Assembly: GCA_035541215.1 (NCBI GenBank)
Contig: DATKNV010000151.1
Location: 1 to 30,575 of the forward strand
DNA: 30,575 nucleotides
Direction: 5' to 3'
From: DASZHJ01 sp035541215
Lineage (GTDB): Bacteria; Pseudomonadota; Alphaproteobacteria; ATCC43930; CGMCC-115725
Part shown: piece by piece, positions 1 through 7,364 of the stretch
How positions within the stretch are numbered: the stretch's first letter is position 1
How the letters are laid out: the number at the start of each line of letters is the position of its first letter
Notes under the pieces: model-generated
The model's database searches: none
Told to the model about the DNA's origin: nothing
The model's input: only the letters and a program-made list of their open reading frames with translations
Position numbers and translations under genes: made by a program

Positions 1-933
1 CTGATCGGGCGCGTGGTGCCGATCGACCCCGTGCTCGCGGCCGTGGGCGACCGCGCGCCCGTCGAGGTCTATCAGCGCGTCCGCACCGAGCTCGGCCTCG
101 ACCAGCCGCTCTACGTGCAGTTCTATCGCTACGCCGCCGCCGTGCTGAGCGGCGATTTCGGCCGCTCCGTGCTGACCTCCAATCCCGTCCTCACGGACAT
201 CAAGCGCTTCTTCCCCGCGACCTTCGAGCTCGCGACGCTCGCGACCCTGATCGGCGTCGCGCTCGGCATTCCGCTCGGCGTAATGGCGGCGGCGCGGCAG
301 AATCGGTTCCTCGACCAGATCATCCGCGTGCTGGGCCTCCTCGGCTATTCCGTGCCCGTCTTCTGGATAGGGCTGATGGGTCTCGTGCTCTTCTACGTCC
401 ATCTCGATCTGGTGGCCGGGCCCGGGCGGCTCGACGTCGCCTACGAGGATCTGGTCGAGACCAGGACGGGCGTCATCCTCCTCGACAGCGCGCTCGCGGG
501 GAATTGGGGGGTCTTCCGCAACGCCTTCGCGCACGTGATCCTGCCGGCCTCGATCTTGGGATATTTCTCGCTCGCCTATGTCAGCCGGATGACGCGGAGC
601 CTGATGATCGAGCAGCTCCGCCAGGAATACATCGTGACCGCGCGCGTCAAGGGATTGAGCGAGGGACGGGTGATCTGGCGCCACGCCCTCGGCAACGTCA
701 TGGTGCCGCTGATCACGGTGGTGGCGCTCTCCTATGCCAATCTGCTGGAGGGCTCGGTCCTGACCGAGACGGTCTTCGCCTGGCCCGGCATCGGCCAGTA
801 CATCACGAATTCGCTCCTGAGCGTCGACATGAACGCGGTCTTGGGCGGCACGATCGTTGTCGGCACCGTCTTCGTCGGGCTCAATCTATTCTCGGATCTC
901 CTCTACCGCGTCTTCGATCCGAGGGCGAGATGA
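1..933 (+). CDS. Peptide/nickel-type ABC importer permease, DppB-like (5' end outside window)
   Basis: Inner-membrane subunit of a binding-protein-dependent importer of the dipeptide/oligopeptide/nickel class. The frame is open from base 1 and no start is visible; by comparison with DppB-type proteins roughly 20-25 N-terminal residues, including most of the first membrane helix, are missing. The visible part begins with the family's P-x-D-P-V segment and the LGLDQPL element, followed by several hydrophobic helices. Near codons 210-235 is the cytoplasmic EAA-type coupling loop (A-R-V-K-G-L-S, then R-H-A-L-G-N), which docks on the ATPases. It ends with the conserved L-Y-R-V-F-D-P tail. The TGA stop overlaps the ATG of the next permease. 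Membership of the family is clear; the substrate cannot be told without the binding protein. Confidence 0.93.
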   Translation: MIGRVVPIDPVLAAVGDRAPVEVYQRVRTELGLDQPLYVQFYRYAAAVLSGDFGRSVLTSNPVLTDIKRFFPATFELATLATLIGVALGIPLGVMAAARQNRFLDQIIRVLGLLGYSVPVFWIGLMGLVLFYVHLDLVAGPGRLDVAYEDLVETRTGVILLDSALAGNWGVFRNAFAHVILPASILGYFSLAYVSRMTRSLMIEQLRQEYIVTARVKGLSEGRVIWRHALGNVMVPLITVVALSYANLLEGSVLTETVFAWPGIGQYITNSLLSVDMNAVLGGTIVVGTVFVGLNLFSDLLYRVFDPRAR

Positions 934-1844
934 GCGAGGCCGCGGCACCCCGGGAATGGCGGGCGTGGCTGACCGCGGAGGCGCCGAGCTCGCGCCTCCA
1001 CGCCCGCTCGGTGCGCGCTTATGCAACGGCGCGGATATTCCTCAGGAACCCGCTGGCGCTCGCGGGCCTCGCGCTCGTCGTGGCGCTGCTCGCGATCGCG
1101 GCAGCCGCACCGCTTCTCGCGCATGGCGATCCCGTCGCGCAGGATTTGGCCCGGCGCCTCAAGCCGCCGAGCGCGGCCTTCTGGTTCGGCACCGACGAGC
1201 TCGGCCGCGACATCTACACTCGCATCCTCTACGGCGCGCGCATCACGCTCGGGATCGTCTCGCTGGTGGTGGTGATCGTGGCGCCGATCGGCCTCCTCGT
1301 GGGCTGCGTCGCGGGCTACCTCGGGGGCATCGCGGACGTCGTGCTGATGCGCGTCACCGACGTGTTCCTGGCCTTTCCGCGGCTCATTCTCGCGCTCGCC
1401 TTCGTCGCTGCGCTGGGGCCCGGCATCGAGAATGCGGTCATCGCGATCTCGCTCACGGCCTGGCCGCCCTATGCGCGGATCGCGCGCGCGGAGACGATCG
1501 TGCTCCGCGACAGCGACTTCATCAGCGCGGCGCGCCTCCTCGGCGCGAGCCCCGGGAGGATCGTGCTGCTGCACGTGATGCCGCTCTGCCTCTCCTCCAT
1601 GATCGTGCGGGTGACGCTCGACATGGCCGGGATCATCCTGACGGCGGCAGGGCTGGGGTTCCTCGGCCTCGGGGCGCAGCCGCCCTCGCCGGAATGGGGC
1701 GCCATGATCTCCGCGGGCCGCAAGTTCATCCTGGACCAGTGGTGGGTCGCGGCCTTTCCCGGTCTTGCGATCTGCCTCGTGAGTCTCGGGTTCAACCTGC
1801 TCGGCGACGGGCTTCGCGACGTGCTCGATCCCAAGCAGCGATGA
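930..1844 (+). CDS. Peptide/nickel-type ABC importer permease, DppC-like
   Basis: Second membrane subunit of the importer, 304 residues, which is normal for DppC-type proteins. The start is set by an ATGA overlap with the stop of the DppB-like gene. A long cytoplasmic N-terminus (residues 1-35) precedes the first helix. The family motif F-G-T-D-E-L-G-R-D follows near residues 88-96, then the membrane core, with the EAA loop (S-A-A-R-L-L-G-A-S, then H-V-M-P) about two thirds along. The C-terminus carries the typical L-G-D-G-L-R-D-V-L-D-P element. Its stop in turn overlaps the ATG of the first ATPase, so the subunits are probably made by coupled translation. Substrate unknown; peptide, nickel or an opine-like compound are all possible. 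Confidence 0.94.
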   Translation: MSEAAAPREWRAWLTAEAPSSRLHARSVRAYATARIFLRNPLALAGLALVVALLAIAAAAPLLAHGDPVAQDLARRLKPPSAAFWFGTDELGRDIYTRILYGARITLGIVSLVVVIVAPIGLLVGCVAGYLGGIADVVLMRVTDVFLAFPRLILALAFVAALGPGIENAVIAISLTAWPPYARIARAETIVLRDSDFISAARLLGASPGRIVLLHVMPLCLSSMIVRVTLDMAGIILTAAGLGFLGLGAQPPSPEWGAMISAGRKFILDQWWVAAFPGLAICLVSLGFNLLGDGLRDVLDPKQR

Positions 1845-2683
1845 CTGGGCCCCTGCTCGAGATCGCGGACCTCCGGGTCGCCTTCCGCTCCGCGCGCGGC
1901 ATCAGCGAGGCCGTGCGGGGCGTCGGCTTCACGATGGGCCGCGAGAAGCTCGGCATCGTCGGCGAGAGCGGCTCGGGAAAGTCGCTCACGGGCCGCTCGG
2001 TCCTGCGCCTGCTGCCGCCGGGAGCGATGCTTTCGGCACGCCGGCTCGCCTTCGACGGCATCGATCTCCTCGGCGCCGCTCCCTCGGCGATGCGCGAGCT
2101 CAGGGGACGGCGCATCGCAATGGTGATGCAGGACCCGAAATTTTCGCTCAACCCCGTAATGACCGTGGGCCATCAGATCGCGGAGGCCTATCTCGCGCAC
2201 AAGCGCGCGAGCGCCGCCGAGGCCCGCGACAAGGCGCTCGCGATGCTCGAGGCCGTGCGCATCCGCGATCCCCAACGCGTCTACGGCCTCTATCCGCACG
2301 AGGTCTCCGGCGGGATGGGCCAGCGCGCGATGATCGCGATGATGCTGGCGCCCGACCCCGACCTCCTCATTGCCGACGAGCCGACCTCCGCGCTCGACGT
2401 GACCGTGCAGATGCAGGTGCTGGCGATCCTCGATGATCTCGTGAGCGAGCGCGGCATGGGCCTCATCTTCATCAGCCACGACCTCAGGCTCGTCGCGTCC
2501 TTCTGCGACCGCGTCCTCGTGATGTACGGCGGCCGCGTGGTCGAGACCGTCGACGCGCGGCGCCTCGGCGAGGCCCGGCATCCCTATACGCGGGGCCTGC
2601 TCGCCTGCCTCCCGACACTCGAGGGCGGGGAGGGGGAGCTCGCGACGCTGCAGCGCGATCCCGCCTGGCTCACGGCGCCATGA
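1841..2683 (+). CDS. ABC importer ATPase, DppD-like
   Basis: Cytoplasmic ATP-hydrolysing subunit that powers the importer. 280 residues from the ATG that overlaps the preceding stop (ATGA). Visible motifs are Walker A G-E-S-G-S-G-K-S at residues 41-48, a Q-loop (V-M-Q-D-P) near 99, the signature V-S-G-G-M at 155-159, Walker B L-L-I-A-D-E-P near 174-180, and the switch histidine in I-S-H-D. The C-terminus has the R-H-P-Y-T-R-G-L-L element of the oligopeptide/dipeptide class but is short: DppD/OppD proteins are usually 320-330 residues, so most of the C-terminal extension is absent. It presumably pairs with the next ATPase as a heterodimer. Confidence 0.94.
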   Translation: MTGPLLEIADLRVAFRSARGISEAVRGVGFTMGREKLGIVGESGSGKSLTGRSVLRLLPPGAMLSARRLAFDGIDLLGAAPSAMRELRGRRIAMVMQDPKFSLNPVMTVGHQIAEAYLAHKRASAAEARDKALAMLEAVRIRDPQRVYGLYPHEVSGGMGQRAMIAMMLAPDPDLLIADEPTSALDVTVQMQVLAILDDLVSERGMGLIFISHDLRLVASFCDRVLVMYGGRVVETVDARRLGEARHPYTRGLLACLPTLEGGEGELATLQRDPAWLTAP

Positions 2684-3444
2684 TCGAGGTCGATCGCCTC
2701 ACCGTCGAGTTCGACGAGACCCGCGCCGTCGATGCCGTCTCCTTTCGCGTCGAGAAAGGCGAGGCCTTCGGCATCGTCGGAGAATCCGGCTCCGGCAAAT
2801 CGACGGTGCTGCGCGCGCTCTCGGGCCTGAACCAGCATTGGTCGGGTGGCATGGTGATCGACGGCGAGGAGCAGTCGCAGCACCGCACGCGCGCCTTCCA
2901 CCGCCATCTCCAGATGGTGTTCCAGGACCCCTATGCCTCGCTGCATCCGCGCCACACCGTCGACCGCGCCTTGGCAGAGCCGCTCCGCGTCCACGGGGTC
3001 GGAGATCGCGAGCCGCGCATCCTCCGTGCGCTCCGGGAGGTCGGGCTCGGGCCCGAGCATCGCTTCCGCTATCCGCATCAGCTTTCCGGCGGGCAGCGGC
3101 AGCGCGTGGCGATCGCGCGAGCGCTCATCCTGGAGCCGCGCGTGCTCCTCCTCGACGAGCCGAGCTCCTCGCTCGACGTCTCCGTGCAGGCGGAGATCCT
3201 GAACCTGCTGCAGCGCCTGCGCCGCGAGCGGACGCTCACCTACGTGCTCGTGAGCCACAACCTCGCGGTGGTCGCGCATCTCTGCTCGCGCGTTGCCGTC
3301 ATGAACGCGGGCCGTTTCGTCGAGGAGCTCGACGTGGCCGCACTCCGCGCGCGCCGGACGCAGCATCCCTATACGGCGCAGCTCCTCCGCGCGAGCGAGG
3401 GCTACGACCGCGCGGCGGCCGCGGCACTCGTAACTTTCGATTAA
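2680..3444 (+). CDS. ABC importer ATPase, DppF-like
   Basis: Second ATPase of the importer, 254 residues, starting at an ATG that overlaps the previous stop. Walker A G-E-S-G-S-G-K-S lies at 34-41, the Q-loop V-F-Q-D-P near 85, the signature L-S-G-G-Q at 135-139, Walker B L-L-L-D-E-P about 20 residues later, and the switch histidine in V-S-H-N. The Q-H-P-Y-T-A-Q-L-L element near the end is typical of the DppF class. It is shorter than the usual 300-330 residues. It is the last gene of the four-gene unit; nothing on the + strand follows, and the next gene is convergent. The hairpin just downstream has its U-tract on the other strand. Confidence 0.94.
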   Translation: MIEVDRLTVEFDETRAVDAVSFRVEKGEAFGIVGESGSGKSTVLRALSGLNQHWSGGMVIDGEEQSQHRTRAFHRHLQMVFQDPYASLHPRHTVDRALAEPLRVHGVGDREPRILRALREVGLGPEHRFRYPHQLSGGQRQRVAIARALILEPRVLLLDEPSSSLDVSVQAEILNLLQRLRRERTLTYVLVSHNLAVVAHLCSRVAVMNAGRFVEELDVAALRARRTQHPYTAQLLRASEGYDRAAAAALVTFD

Positions 3445-3446
3445 GC

Positions 3447-3477
3447 AAAAAAAGATGCGGCCGATTGGGCGGCCGCA
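3447..3477 (-). terminator. Rho-independent terminator of the lipoprotein/response regulator/kinase operon
   Basis: A perfect 8-bp inverted repeat, TGCGGCCG at 3456-3463 and CGGCCGCA at 3470-3477 with a 6-nt loop, is flanked at 3447-3453 by seven A residues. Read on the minus strand this is a GC-rich stem followed after two bases by seven U, a classic intrinsic terminator placed about 135 nt after the kinase stop. On the plus strand there is no U-tract after the stem, so termination of the ABC operon by the same hairpin is less certain. Confidence 0.8.
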
Positions 3478-3613
3478 CTGAAGGAAGGAAATGCCGCGAC
3501 GCCGGGCAAGCGCCGCGAGCACAGGGGTTGTTATGCGTTCCGTAGCCGCGGATGCTGCGGACGCGCGAGAAAGCTACCGGACCGTGAACACCTGCGCGCG
3601 GGTCAAAGTTGTG

Positions 3614-5200
3614 TCATTCCCCGAGGCCGCGCGAGGGGCGCGCGACCGGCAGCGCGATCCGGACGAGGAGACCGTGCGGCTCGCGGTTCTCCGCGCGGAT
3701 CGTGCCGCCGAGCGCCTCGACGTTGCGCCGCGCGATCCAGAGTCCGATGCCGAAATGCGAGCCGCGGCCGCTCGTGTCGTGCCGGTGCGAGAAATAGCGC
3801 TCGAAGATGCGATCGAGATTCTCGATGGGCACGCCGGGTCCGGTGTCGGCGACCGTGAGCTCGGCCGTGCGGTCGCTCTTGCGATCGAGGCGGACCTCGA
3901 TGCCGCCGCCGCGGGGCGCGAAGGAAAGCGCGTTGTCGAGGACGTTCTCGAGGACGGTCTCGATCATGTCCTCGTTGGCGTAGATGACGACGCCCGAGGG
4001 GATGTGCCCGTCGAGGGAGAGCTGGCGCTCCGCGATCGCGTCGGCATGGGCGTGCAGCAGCCGGTGCAGCAGCGTCGAGAGCTGGACCGGCGTCCTCGGC
4101 ATGTTGATGAGATCGGCCGCGGCCTCGTCGAGGCGCCGCGCCGAGGAGACGAGAGCGTCGAGCCGGTCGAGCGAGTTCTCGATGAGGCCGAGCGCGCGCT
4201 GTCCCCGCGGGTTCTCCGGCGGGATCGCGCGGCTCAGCGGCTCCAGCGACTGGCGGATCACCGCGATCGGGGTCTTGAAGGCGTGGGCGTTGTCCTCGGC
4301 GGTGCGCCGGATGTCGCGCGCGGAGGCGTCGAGGGCCGCGACCATGCCGTCGAATTCCGCGGCGACCGCGGCGAGCTCGGGCACGTCGTTCTCCTCGGCG
4401 AAGGAGACGTCCTGGGCGCGCTCGCGGATCGCGCGCGCGCGCTCGGCGAAGCGGCGGAGCCCGCGACGGACGCCCCAGAAGGTGCTGAGCGTGATCACGA
4501 CCATGACCATGTAGATGATGGCCGCGATCCGCACCTCCGGCGTCGTCCAATAGGGCCGGCCCAGATGCGAGCCCGGGACGCTGCCCGCGGAGAAGGAGGT
4601 GACGACGGCCCAGCATCCCGAGGCGACCTTGATGGGCGTCACGGAGGTCACGACCTCGTCCTCGGCGCCGGGCGTGCTGTAGCGCCGGGCATCCGCGAGC
4701 TCGCCCTCGCAGGTGGCGGAGAGACGGTCGAGGACGCCCTGCTGCGCGAGCTCGCTCCGCTCGTTGTCGAGCTGCGCCGCCGAGACCGCTGGCCAGGAGG
4801 CGACGTAGTAGAACTCGGTCTTGCCCGCGGGCTGATAGATCACCTTGACGCGGGTGGTGTCGCTCGCGAAGCGCTCGAGGGCGCGGCCTAGATCGGGGAT
4901 CGAGGGCTTGTCCGTGCCCGCGACCATCGGCTGCAGCGCCTGCGCCATGACGCGGCCCTGCTCGCGCACGCTCTGCAGCAGCAGATTGGCGGTCGCGCGG
5001 TCGGCGGCGCGGAACTGGTCGTAGACGATGAGCGGCACCGCGAGGAAGATCGCGACCAGCAAAATGGCCTTCGCCGCGAGCGATCGATGAAATCGCCAGC
5101 GCCGCAAGTCGCCGCCGCCGTCGACCGCGCTCTCAGGCGACGGTCCAGCGATAGCCGAAGCCGGCGTAGTTGTGGATCTGGTCAAACTCGGTATCGACAT
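3614..5200 (-). CDS. Membrane sensor histidine kinase
   Basis: Inner-membrane kinase that senses an extracytoplasmic or membrane signal and phosphorylates the adjacent response regulator. From the ATG at 5200 it has 528 residues: TM1 about 42-61, a periplasmic domain of about 160 residues, TM2 about 224-243, HAMP about 244-297, H-box N-A-H-A-F-K-T-P with phosphoacceptor H306, N-box around N419/N423, G1 D-T-G-P-G at 452-456 and G2 G-I-G-L at 484-487. All catalytic elements are present. The H-box lacks the usual H-E and resembles the H-x-L-K-T-P type of PhoQ. The start is uncertain: the ATG overlaps the regulator gene by 68 nt with only a weak AAGAAG upstream. A TTG at 5107 would remove the overlap and still keep TM1. 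The signal is unknown. Confidence 0.92.
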   Translation of the reverse strand: MSIPSLTRSTTTPASAIAGPSPESAVDGGGDLRRWRFHRSLAAKAILLVAIFLAVPLIVYDQFRAADRATANLLLQSVREQGRVMAQALQPMVAGTDKPSIPDLGRALERFASDTTRVKVIYQPAGKTEFYYVASWPAVSAAQLDNERSELAQQGVLDRLSATCEGELADARRYSTPGAEDEVVTSVTPIKVASGCWAVVTSFSAGSVPGSHLGRPYWTTPEVRIAAIIYMVMVVITLSTFWGVRRGLRRFAERARAIRERAQDVSFAEENDVPELAAVAAEFDGMVAALDASARDIRRTAEDNAHAFKTPIAVIRQSLEPLSRAIPPENPRGQRALGLIENSLDRLDALVSSARRLDEAAADLINMPRTPVQLSTLLHRLLHAHADAIAERQLSLDGHIPSGVVIYANEDMIETVLENVLDNALSFAPRGGGIEVRLDRKSDRTAELTVADTGPGVPIENLDRIFERYFSHRHDTSGRGSHFGIGLWIARRNVEALGGTIRAENREPHGLLVRIALPVARPSRGLGE

Positions 5201-5924
5201 CGCGGAACTTCTTGCGGATGCGTTTTATGAAGGTTCGCACGTTGGCGCGGTAGCCCTCGGTACCGCTGCCCGCCAGAAAGTCCTTGCCGTGGACGAGATC
5301 GTAGAGCTCGCGGTAGGAGAGGTCCTCGCCGGGCTTGAGCGCCAATTGGGAGACCATCCGGAATTCCGTGAGCGTGAGGTCGATCGCCTGCCCGTTCCAG
5401 AAGGCGCGGTTGATGTCGAAGCGAAGCTCGAGCTGGCCGAGGCGCACTTGCGCCGGCTGCTGCTGCGCGGCGTCGGGGAGGGGGCGTTGGCCCTCCGCGA
5501 TGAGCTCGATACGCTTCACCAGGATCGAGAGCCGGCGCGACTTGTCGATGAAGTCGACGGCGCCGCCCGCGAGCGCCGCCTCCTCGTAGATGTCGTCGCT
5601 GAGCGCCGTCAGGAAGATCACGGGCGTCATGGTGCCGCGCTGGCGTAGCTCGCGCAGCATCTCGAGCCCGTTCATCCCGGGCATCCGCCAGTCCAGCAGG
5701 ATCACGTCCACGGCCTCGCCGGAGGCAAGGAAATCTAGGGCCGGGGAAGCGCCCGAGAAGGTCGTGACCGCGAAGCCCTCGTCGATCAGATTGAGGCTCA
5801 GGCTCTCGCGGAACCCGTCGTCGTCGTCAACGAGGAGGATTCGCGCCTGCCGGGCTGATGCCGGCTTCGTGCCGGGCAATGAGATCGGAGAAACAACGCT
5901 CTCGGGTTGGCTCGGAGGGTTCAT
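5133..5924 (-). CDS. OmpR/PhoB-family response regulator
   Basis: Cytoplasmic transcription factor controlled by phosphorylation, partner of the kinase just downstream. 263 residues: a 25-residue polar N-terminal extension, a receiver domain (about 26-145) with acidic D33/D34, phosphoacceptor D78 in L-L-D-W-R-M-P, T106 and K128, a linker, then a winged-helix DNA-binding domain (about 158-263) ending in G-F-G-Y-R-W. After K128 the usual proline is replaced by serine (D-K-S-R). The start at 5924 is supported by GAGG nine bases upstream, although this puts the first 98 nt inside the upstream lipoprotein gene. That overlap implies coupled translation. A ChvI-like role is possible but not demonstrable. 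Its likely target is the phased TTAA array upstream of its own operon. Confidence 0.93.
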   Translation of the reverse strand: MNPPSQPESVVSPISLPGTKPASARQARILLVDDDDGFRESLSLNLIDEGFAVTTFSGASPALDFLASGEAVDVILLDWRMPGMNGLEMLRELRQRGTMTPVIFLTALSDDIYEEAALAGGAVDFIDKSRRLSILVKRIELIAEGQRPLPDAAQQQPAQVRLGQLELRFDINRAFWNGQAIDLTLTEFRMVSQLALKPGEDLSYRELYDLVHGKDFLAGSGTEGYRANVRTFIKRIRKKFRDVDTEFDQIHNYAGFGYRWTVA

Positions 5925-6354
5925 CGGTCTTCACCTCGTAGTGCAGCGCTCGCATCACCTGGCTCTTCAGGTCCAGATAAAAATATACCTCCAGCACGCA
6001 GTTGCGACCGTCATAGTGCCATATTCGCGCCGGGGCCGCCTCGGAGCGCTGCTCGGGCGCGCCGAGGAGCGACTCGATCTGCCGCTGGTCGAGGCCGATA
6101 AGCCCGTCGGGATCGGCAACCCGCGGCAGCGGCTCGGGCTCCGTCGTGACCGGCGGCACCGGGCCAGGGGGAGCGAGCGCGAGGGTCGGCACCGGGGGCT
6201 TGCGCGGCGGGGCGGGTGGCGGGGGCTGCAGCTCCGGTGCGGGCTGCGCCGCGCCTTCGACCTTCGCCGGCGGCGGCTTCTCCGGCAACAGCCACGCGCA
6301 AGCGCTTAGCTGAAGGAGCAGGGCAACCGATGCGATGAGGGCGCTAGGCTTCAT
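5827..6354 (-). CDS. Proline-rich lipoprotein with a BamE/SmpA-like C-terminal domain
   Basis: Predicted exported lipoprotein of 175 residues. A signal peptide ends in the lipobox L-S-A-C with the lipidated cysteine C19. Residues 22-79 are a proline/alanine-rich tether. A small domain follows (about 84-162): G-L-D-Q-R-Q-I-E-S-L-L-G-A-P, then W-H-Y-D, then C-V-L-E-V-Y-F-Y. This order resembles the BamE/SmpA/OmlA fold; that is my pattern match, not a search result. C119 and C154 could form a disulfide. It is the first gene of the operon and its last 98 nt overlap the response regulator. The ATG at 6354 has a weak ribosome site, but the signal peptide fits it exactly. It may act as an accessory envelope sensor for the kinase. 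Confidence 0.8.
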   Translation of the reverse strand: MKPSALIASVALLLQLSACAWLLPEKPPPAKVEGAAQPAPELQPPPPAPPRKPPVPTLALAPPGPVPPVTTEPEPLPRVADPDGLIGLDQRQIESLLGAPEQRSEAAPARIWHYDGRNCVLEVYFYLDLKSQVMRALHYEVKTDEPSEPTRERCFSDLIARHEAGISPAGANPPR

Positions 6355-6431
6355 TGGGCTGCGTATTCCGCTGATGCTTTCGGCGGTGACCGGCGACCGC
6401 GATTCCTCGGTCTCGCGCGCGGTCAATAATC

Positions 6432-6458
6432 CATTAATAATCATTAAGAAACAGTTAA
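6432..6458. promoter_or_regulatory. Phased TTAA array: CtrA-type or OmpR-type operator upstream of the two-component operon
   Basis: Three similar units begin at 6432, 6442 and 6452 (CATTAATAAT, CATTAAGAAA, CAGTTAAGCA), i.e. exactly one helical turn apart. The second and third contain TTAA-N7-TTAA (6444-6458), the core of the CtrA consensus in alphaproteobacteria. They sit in an AT-rich island (about 6424-6483) within otherwise GC-rich DNA, in the divergent space between the lipoprotein operon (-) and the oxygenase gene (+). Ten-bp direct repeats are also the usual layout of OmpR-family operators, so autoregulation by the neighbouring regulator is an equally good reading. Confidence 0.5.
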
Positions 6459-6582
6459 GCATAGGAAAAAGTCTCTTTTTTTTGTGGAGCTGAAGGAGCG
6501 GTGCCGCGATGGACCCGCCGGGCCCGTTCCGCCTGAGGGGGTTCTGTGGCATGGTCCGCGGGCCGACCCCGAGGGTTTCTCT

Positions 6583-7245
6583 ATGGTGCTTGCAGCCGAG
6601 CGGATTGACAGGGCGAAGCCGCGCTTCCTCGATCTGGACGCGCTCGCCGCAGCCGCGCGCAACGACGACCCTTTTCCGTATCTGATCGTGCCCGGCTTCG
6701 TGCCCCCAGCCGCGCGTGCGGCGATTGCGGCGGATTATCCCGCGGTTGCGGGACCCGGCAGTTTTCCCGTCGATGAGTTGCGCATCGGTGCCACGTTCCG
6801 CGCGTTCCTCGACGAGCTGGAGGGCCCGGATTTCCGCCGCGCGATCGAGCTGAAGTTCGGGATCGATCTCGCGGGGCGTCCGACCATGGTGACCGTGCGC
6901 GGCGAGGCGCGCCTGCGCGACGGCCGCATCCACAATGACAGCCGCAGCAAGCTCGTCACGGTGCTCGTCTACATGAACGACGCCTGGGAGCCGGCGGAAG
7001 GGCGCCTGCGCCTGCTGCGCTCGCGGACGGATCTCGATGCCGTCGCGGCGGAGGTTCCTCCGCAGGCGGGAACGCTCCTCGTCTTTCGCGTCACCGACAA
7101 CTCCTGGCACGGCCATCTCCCCACCAGCGGACCGCGCCGCGTGGTGCAGCTCAATTGGGTCGAGAGCGAGGCCGTCGTCCGCCGCGAGCGCGCGCGGCAC
7201 GGTCTGTCGGCGCGGGTGAAGCGGTTCCTCTCGCGTTGGCGCTGA
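6583..7245 (+). CDS. 2OG-Fe(II) oxygenase family protein
   Basis: Predicted cytoplasmic non-haem iron dioxygenase that would hydroxylate a substrate using 2-oxoglutarate and oxygen. The ATG at 6583 is preceded by GAGGG seven bases upstream; an in-frame GTG at 6484 lies in the AT-rich promoter region and is less likely. The 220 residues include the H-x-D iron-binding pair H117/D119 (I-H-N-D-S), the distal histidine in S-W-H-G-H (H176) and a following arginine (R185 or R186) suited to bind the 2-oxoglutarate carboxylate, so the site looks complete. The early F-P-Y-L-I-V-P-G-F segment is typical of this group. The next gene, 120 nt downstream on the same strand, is a methyltransferase in a glycan-type cluster, suggesting modification of a sugar or lipid-linked product. 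The substrate is unknown. Confidence 0.82.
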   Translation: MVLAAERIDRAKPRFLDLDALAAAARNDDPFPYLIVPGFVPPAARAAIAADYPAVAGPGSFPVDELRIGATFRAFLDELEGPDFRRAIELKFGIDLAGRPTMVTVRGEARLRDGRIHNDSRSKLVTVLVYMNDAWEPAEGRLRLLRSRTDLDAVAAEVPPQAGTLLVFRVTDNSWHGHLPTSGPRRVVQLNWVESEAVVRRERARHGLSARVKRFLSRWR

Positions 7246-7364
7246 GCGAGGATGAGCGTCAGATTGCAGAGAATGCGCGCGGGATCGCGACGGCAAGGCC
7301 GAGCGGACGAGGGCAAGGGAGGCAAGACCGCCTTCCAGGGCGTACGCGTTCCCGAGGATTGCGG

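Noticed and set aside
3491..4891. 466-codon open frame on the plus strand with an AAGGAAGGAA site before its ATG
   Set aside because: The ribosome site is attractive, but the frame is antisense to the histidine kinase, whose H, N and G boxes are all conserved, and its translation is Asp/Arg/Ala low complexity.
6484..6582. 33-codon GTG-initiated N-terminal extension of the 2OG oxygenase
   Set aside because: It starts in the AT-rich promoter zone just after a poly-T run and is proline/glycine-rich without conservation signs; the ATG at 6583 has a proper GAGGG site.
7155..7364. 70-codon extension upstream of the methyltransferase ATG
   Set aside because: Overlaps the end of the oxygenase gene and an untranslated gap; the ATG at 7365 has GAGG at ideal spacing and begins the domain.
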